Assembly: GCA_030039975.1 (NCBI GenBank)
Contig: JASHUO010000152.1
Coordinates: 1 to 29,906 of the forward strand
Direction: 5' to 3'
DNA: 29,906 nt
Source: Alphaproteobacteria bacterium
GTDB taxonomy: Bacteria > Pseudomonadota > Alphaproteobacteria > ATCC43930 > CGMCC-115725
Both the position numbers and the translations under genes were made by a program. The notes beneath the pieces were generated by a model, which was given only the letters and a program-made list of their open reading frames with translations, ran no database searches and was not told the DNA's origin. Below are positions 29,128-29,906 of the stretch, piece by piece (the first letter of the stretch is position 1; every line of letters starts with the position of its first letter).

Positions 29128-29906
29128 GCTGGCTGCCTGATCTCGCAGCGCTGCGTGGGCCGCGCTACCGCGCTATCGCCGAGGCCTTGGCCGAGGATGT
29201 GCGGAGCGGCGCTTTGCCGCCGGGTGCGCGGCTGCCGACACACCGCGACCTCGCCTGGCGCCTCAAGGTCACGGTCGGCACGGTGAGCCGCGCCTATGCC
29301 GAGGCGGAGCGGCGTGGGCTCATCGCCGGCGAAGTCGGCCGCGGCACCTTCGTGCGCGCCGCCGCCGCGGCGCCGGCGCTCCGCTTCGATGGCGAGCCGC
29401 AAGGCGATGATGTCGTCGATCTCGGCGTTCACCGCCCGCGCGCCGCCAGCGAGGCGAAGCTGCTGGCCGAGGCCTTGGCCAGCCTTGCCACCGACCCCGA
29501 CCTGGCGCAGCTCATGGAGTATCAGCCGCATGCCGGACGCGCGGCCGAGCGCACGGCGGGAGCCGCGTGGATCGAGCGCAGCGGTGGCCTTGCCACGGCC
29601 GAAGAGCAGGTGGTAGTGACGGCGAGCGGCCAGCACGCGATCGCCGCCATTCTCGCATCCATCGCCGAGCCCGGCGACGGGCTCGCCGTGGAGGCGCTCA
29701 CCTATCCCGGCATCCGCGCCGCCGCGAGCCTGCTGCATCTGAAGCTCGTGCCGCTGGCGCTGGACGAGCATGGCGTGCTGCCGGAGGCCCTCGCCGCTGC
29801 CTGCCGCGCCGGGCGGGTGCGTGCGCTCTATACGCTGCCGACGCTGCACAATCCGACGACCGCGACCATGCCGTCGGAGCGGCGGCGCGCCCTCGCCGAG
29901 GTGGCG
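29121..29906 (+). CDS. MocR-type (GntR/aminotransferase fusion) transcription regulator, 3' end outside window
   Basis: The first 262 codons are open to the window edge. Residues about 12-75 form a GntR winged helix: RYRAIAEALAEDVRSGALPP and LPTHRDLAWRLKVTVGTVSR, then AYAEAERRGLIAGEVGRGTF. A linker follows, and from about residue 90 a class I aminotransferase-fold domain begins, with VVVTASGQHAIAAILASIAE and the TLPTLHNPTTATMP segment that contacts PLP in relatives. The PLP lysine should lie beyond the edge. MocR proteins use PLP or an amino compound as effector. The ATG at 29121 is required because the only nearby earlier ATG (29104) reaches a stop within seven codons. It is divergent from EamA-phzF, its likely target. 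Confidence 0.92.
   Translation, partial: MTSWLPDLAALRGPRYRAIAEALAEDVRSGALPPGARLPTHRDLAWRLKVTVGTVSRAYAEAERRGLIAGEVGRGTFVRAAAAAPALRFDGEPQGDDVVDLGVHRPRAASEAKLLAEALASLATDPDLAQLMEYQPHAGRAAERTAGAAWIERSGGLATAEEQVVVTASGQHAIAAILASIAEPGDGLAVEALTYPGIRAAASLLHLKLVPLALDEHGVLPEALAAACRAGRVRALYTLPTLHNPTTATMPSERRRALAEVA

Noticed and set aside
27858..29849. 663-codon minus-strand open frame across phzF, EamA and the MocR-type gene
   Set aside because: It crosses three well-supported genes, two of them on the same strand in another frame, and encodes arginine-rich noise.

Overview
This window is GC-rich and fully bacterial. Gene content and order point to an alphaproteobacterium, most likely a member of the Rhodospirillales. 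That placement is inferred from protein resemblance and from the serC-serA-hisZ-purA order and the cysE-iscR-desulfurase cluster; no rRNA or tRNA is present to confirm it. Nearly all the DNA is occupied by ordinary chromosomal genes. I see no tRNA, rRNA, CRISPR array, insertion sequence or prophage gene, and no stretch over 300 bases lacks a gene.

Region 1 (1-4830) is a cysteine-to-iron-sulfur operon on the minus strand, read cysE, iscR, a NifS-like desulfurase, iscS, then an IscA-type carrier cut by the left edge. CysE makes O-acetylserine for cysteine synthesis, the two desulfurases remove sulfur from cysteine, IscA carries nascent clusters, and IscR senses cluster supply. A divergent alpha/beta hydrolase gene starts on the other side of a promoter region that carries an inverted repeat placed like an IscR site.

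Region 2 (4848-10232) is one 1794-residue autotransporter gene on the minus strand. Its N-terminal exported domain looks like a ParB/sulfiredoxin-fold (ParBc_2-type) domain, followed by a long beta-helix passenger and a C-terminal beta-barrel. This is the most unusual object in the window.

Region 3 (10361-16984) is a minus-strand housekeeping block: serC and serA (serine biosynthesis), hisZ (regulatory subunit of the first histidine enzyme), purA (adenylate biosynthesis) and an MFS exporter whose start codon is unclear.

Region 4 (17198-21266) holds an MHS-type metabolite:proton symporter, a DoxX-family membrane protein, a MaoC hydratase paired with a tartrate/D-malate-type dehydrogenase, and a degenerate YciE/YciF-type (DUF892) protein.

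Region 5 (21518-29906) holds phosphoenolpyruvate carboxylase followed closely by another MFS transporter, a short exported PEBP-like protein, a Tat-exported M19 dipeptidase, and an EamA exporter-PhzF pair divergent from a MocR-type regulator that runs off the right edge. The regulator appears to have a leaderless promoter, with a perfect palindrome over its start codon.
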